Source: JAFGFY01 sp964520425 (GTDB taxonomy: Bacteria > Desulfobacterota > DSM-4660 > Desulfatiglandales > HGW-15). Taken from it: a DNA stretch of 64,000 nucleotides. The position numbers were made by a program, and so were the translations under genes. This document shows positions 62,266 through 64,000 of the stretch, piece after piece (the stretch's first letter is position 1; every line of letters begins with the position of its first letter). The stretch is taken from contig CAZFMX010000004.1 in NCBI GenBank assembly GCA_964520425.1, positions 7,897-71,896 of the forward strand, given 5' to 3'. The notes below the pieces were generated by a model, which was given only the letters and a program-made list of their open reading frames with translations, made no database searches and was not told the DNA's origin.

Positions 62266-63174
62266 TCATCTTCGGAGAGTAAGCCTGATTTCTGAGTCGT
62301 CGTTTAAGGGTTGAACAACCACATAGTTCCTACCAATTTCCGTAATCCTTGCTTTCCCAACCATCTCTCCTGATCTAACCATATGGCCGTTTATTATAGC
62401 GAAGGAATCCTGTGACTTGCTTGCCAACACGATACCCTCAAGCATGTATGTGGACTCATGCATTTCGTCCGGAAGTGTTACTCCTTTTAAATCCGAGAAT
62501 GACCAGTCTTGGTCGGGTGAGGTCTGAGAGAAAGACTCATTCGGAACAGATTCTGTTGTGGAAATCGATTCTACCTCGTTCAATCCAGATTTCGATATTT
62601 GCCTGCTGGGGGAGCTTGTTTCACTGAGCCTAGGAGATGATGCAAGGCTTTTCAGTAAGCCGGTATTTTGGTTCAATAACACCCATAACCCTATAATCAG
62701 AATCAGGATGCTCGACAAGACGGGAATGGCCCTCCAACGCCGTGGTGAATGATCCATTTTTCCGATGGCTGTTTCTTCCCTTTCTATTGTGACAGGCCTG
62801 AAAACAGCGCTTCTTTTCTCGGGAATTCCCCTTATTGTCGTTTTGTTAAGGTCAAGTTTCTCTTCTTCGACATAGATCTTAGCCATTTCAGTGCCCACAA
62901 ATAGGAGAGTGTGTTCGCCCATTATGATTCTGTCTCCGTGTGTCAGTCTATGGGAGACAACACTTGTGTCGTTTAGGAATGTCCCGTTAGTGCTTTGGAG
63001 GTCTGTCAAGATGTAGTCAACACCTTTTCTGTCTACTCTGGCATGATAGCTGGAGACCGCCAAATCATCCAGAACGATGGTATTGTCGCCAGACCTTCCG
63101 ACGGTCACGCTTTTTTTACCAAAAGAGTAGTCTTTCAAGACCTGCGAATTATGCTCTACAATCAGCCTCGCCAT
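62266..63174 (-). CDS. FHA-domain membrane protein with GspB/GspC-like C-terminus
   Basis: The 302-residue protein starts at the ATG at 63174, with GAGG upstream. The N-terminus is an FHA domain (VGRSGDNTIVLDDLAVSSYHARV, LQSTNGTFLND). A membrane helix (VLSSILILIIGLWVLLN) lies near 165-185. A disordered Ser-rich linker follows, and the last 60 residues (LEGIVLASKSQDSFAIINGHMVRSGEMVGKARITEI, VVVQPL) match the periplasmic domain of type II secretion GspB/GspC or PilP proteins. It could couple a phospho-signal to a secretion machine. It stands alone here. Confidence 0.85.
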   Translation of the reverse strand: MARLIVEHNSQVLKDYSFGKKSVTVGRSGDNTIVLDDLAVSSYHARVDRKGVDYILTDLQSTNGTFLNDTSVVSHRLTHGDRIIMGEHTLLFVGTEMAKIYVEEEKLDLNKTTIRGIPEKRSAVFRPVTIEREETAIGKMDHSPRRWRAIPVLSSILILIIGLWVLLNQNTGLLKSLASSPRLSETSSPSRQISKSGLNEVESISTTESVPNESFSQTSPDQDWSFSDLKGVTLPDEMHESTYMLEGIVLASKSQDSFAIINGHMVRSGEMVGKARITEIGRNYVVVQPLNDDSEIRLTLRR

Positions 63175-63582
63175 GGTGACCTCATTTCTCTGAAACAAGT
63201 CCTAAAGGTTATCCGCGGACGGCTGCCCTGCCAGATACCCGCCTGCATGAGGCATCTCATTACCAGGGGGTAGGGCACTGTAAATTCTGGCTTTTTAATT
63301 AAAAGCAAAATTTAGGCCAGGTCTGCAAGTCAGTAATATCATTGAGGATGGCATGGATGAGCCAGGCAGTCTGGTCAGTGAAGAAGCAGTAGGAAAATCC
63401 TTTCGAGATGGGCTAGGATCTCCTGCATAAAGAATATAAGGTTAAAAACAACACTTTAAAAGGGTAGATTAATTTAGTTATTTCATATAGTTATATCATA
63501 AAGAAGTTTAGAGTCTAATTATTTCTCAAAAAGGAATACACAATATATCTTCCTCTATCCATGCTCCGTTAGTCCAGCGAAG

Positions 63583-63804
63583 ATGTCCCCACTTTTATTT
63601 GAAGCTGCAGTGTTGTCCCGAGAAAGAAGATTAGTGTCGACTCTGTTAATGAATGGGCAAGGCTACAGTTCATACAGCGATGAGTACACAAAAGTAGACA
63701 TCTTCAAAGATACGGGAAATGGTGATGGTGAATGGTCATTTTGTAGACCACTCTCCCGGTTTATCCAGATTGTCAAATCGATCATCCCAACTGTACAAGA
63801 TTAG
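63583..63804 (+). CDS. Doubtful small hypothetical protein
   Basis: The open frame codes for 73 residues without a recognisable domain. No good ribosome-binding site precedes the ATG, and composition is not informative. It may be spurious. Confidence 0.2.
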   Translation: MSPLLFEAAVLSRERRLVSTLLMNGQGYSSYSDEYTKVDIFKDTGNGDGEWSFCRPLSRFIQIVKSIIPTVQD

Positions 63805-63888
63805 TGATGGTATTCTCCAGCTTTTCATGACGTCTTCGAGTGTTGTGTCTCAGAATTAACCTAAATTATTAGTACCTGCGGTATAGAT

Positions 63889-63999
63889 TCAAAGGGGGCA
63901 TGAAGGTCTCTTTTCAGTTTCACCACCCAAATAACGTCCAAGCCTGTAACCGCCCCCAAAGAGGACAACGTTCGGTGGACAGGCACAAGGAATGCCCGT
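63889..63999 (-). CDS. Possible C-terminal end of an unknown gene crossing the right edge
   Basis: On the minus strand one frame is open from the window edge to a TGA at 63889-63891. The 36 residues (GIPCACPPNVVLFGGGY and so on) contain two cysteines and a Gly-rich run. The composition looks protein-like, but the piece is too short for identification. Confidence 0.25.
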   Translation of the reverse strand, partial: TGIPCACPPNVVLFGGGYRLGRYLGGETEKRPSCPL

Positions 64000-64000
64000 C

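Larger units (their letters stand above)
63175..64000. other. Right-edge intergenic stretch
   Basis: The stretch is AT-rich in its middle (63430-63560). A weak hypothetical frame and a possible C-terminal end of a gene are listed separately. I see no RNA gene, repeat or clear promoter. Confidence 0.4.

Overview
The window most likely comes from an anaerobic deltaproteobacterium (Desulfobacterota; sulfate-reducing or syntrophic type). This rests on a bifurcating-type MetFV-HdrABC-MvhD gene set of the Wood-Ljungdahl pathway, two apparent selenocysteine codons in families known to use Sec in anaerobes, a quinone-type membrane Fe-S reductase, and a large exopolysaccharide locus with neighbours typical of PEP-CTERM/exosortase systems. 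No rRNA, tRNA, CRISPR array or complete insertion sequence was recognised.

Region 1 (1-14054, minus strand) reads as one long operon starting at hdrC: hdrC-hdrB-hdrA-mvhD-metV-metF, a small unknown gene, two sensor kinases, a second metF, and a second hdrA that runs off the left edge. HdrA is a very large fusion: HdrA, a GltD-like NAD(P)H module, a second HdrA, and ferredoxin domains. mvhD and the left-edge hdrA each carry one in-frame TGA exactly where a conserved cysteine is expected, followed at 21-22 nt by a hairpin fitting the bacterial SECIS rule. I call both selenoproteins, not pseudogenes. The two hdrA copies are identical over 614 bp and then diverge abruptly, which suggests gene conversion. 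Divergently, 14505-17196 encodes a membrane cytochrome/Fe-S protein and an HdrB-like CCG protein.

Region 2 (17200-27418) is mixed housekeeping: an FHA protein with a sigma-54-like promoter, an HTH/Zn-ribbon regulator, a TraB-family protein, a eukaryotic-type PFK-2/FBPase-2, a Ste24-type protease, a BI-1 family protein, a PflA-like radical SAM enzyme, a PP1/PrpE-like phosphatase and a 2-hydroxyacyl-CoA dehydratase subunit. Region 3 (27419-29349) is AT-rich and carries two attC-like sites around small cassette-type genes, so it looks like an integron cassette remnant without an integrase.

Region 4 (29350-59315) is a surface polysaccharide locus. Minus-strand genes encode a TPR protein, the initiating sugar-phosphate transferase, an FGE-like protein, an ExeA-like ATPase with LysM tail, a vWA/TSP3/OmpA lipoprotein, a MORN-type lipoprotein and a secreted unknown. 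Plus-strand genes encode Wza-type export, Wzz/kinase, FemAB-like, heparinase-like, two CapK-like ligases, Wzx, Wzy, glycosyltransferases, WecG, WecB, a GT39-like enzyme, a methyltransferase and a VanZ-like protein. A good sigma-54-type site lies upstream of the export gene. Region 5 (59316-64000) holds class I fructose-1,6-bisphosphatase, an AI-2E family transporter and an FHA/GspB-like protein.

Two families of intergenic palindromic elements recur (18871, 20730, 59510; and 32410, 35350). Their paired arms differ between copies but stay complementary within each copy, while unpaired cores are conserved. This pattern looks like selection on folded structure.
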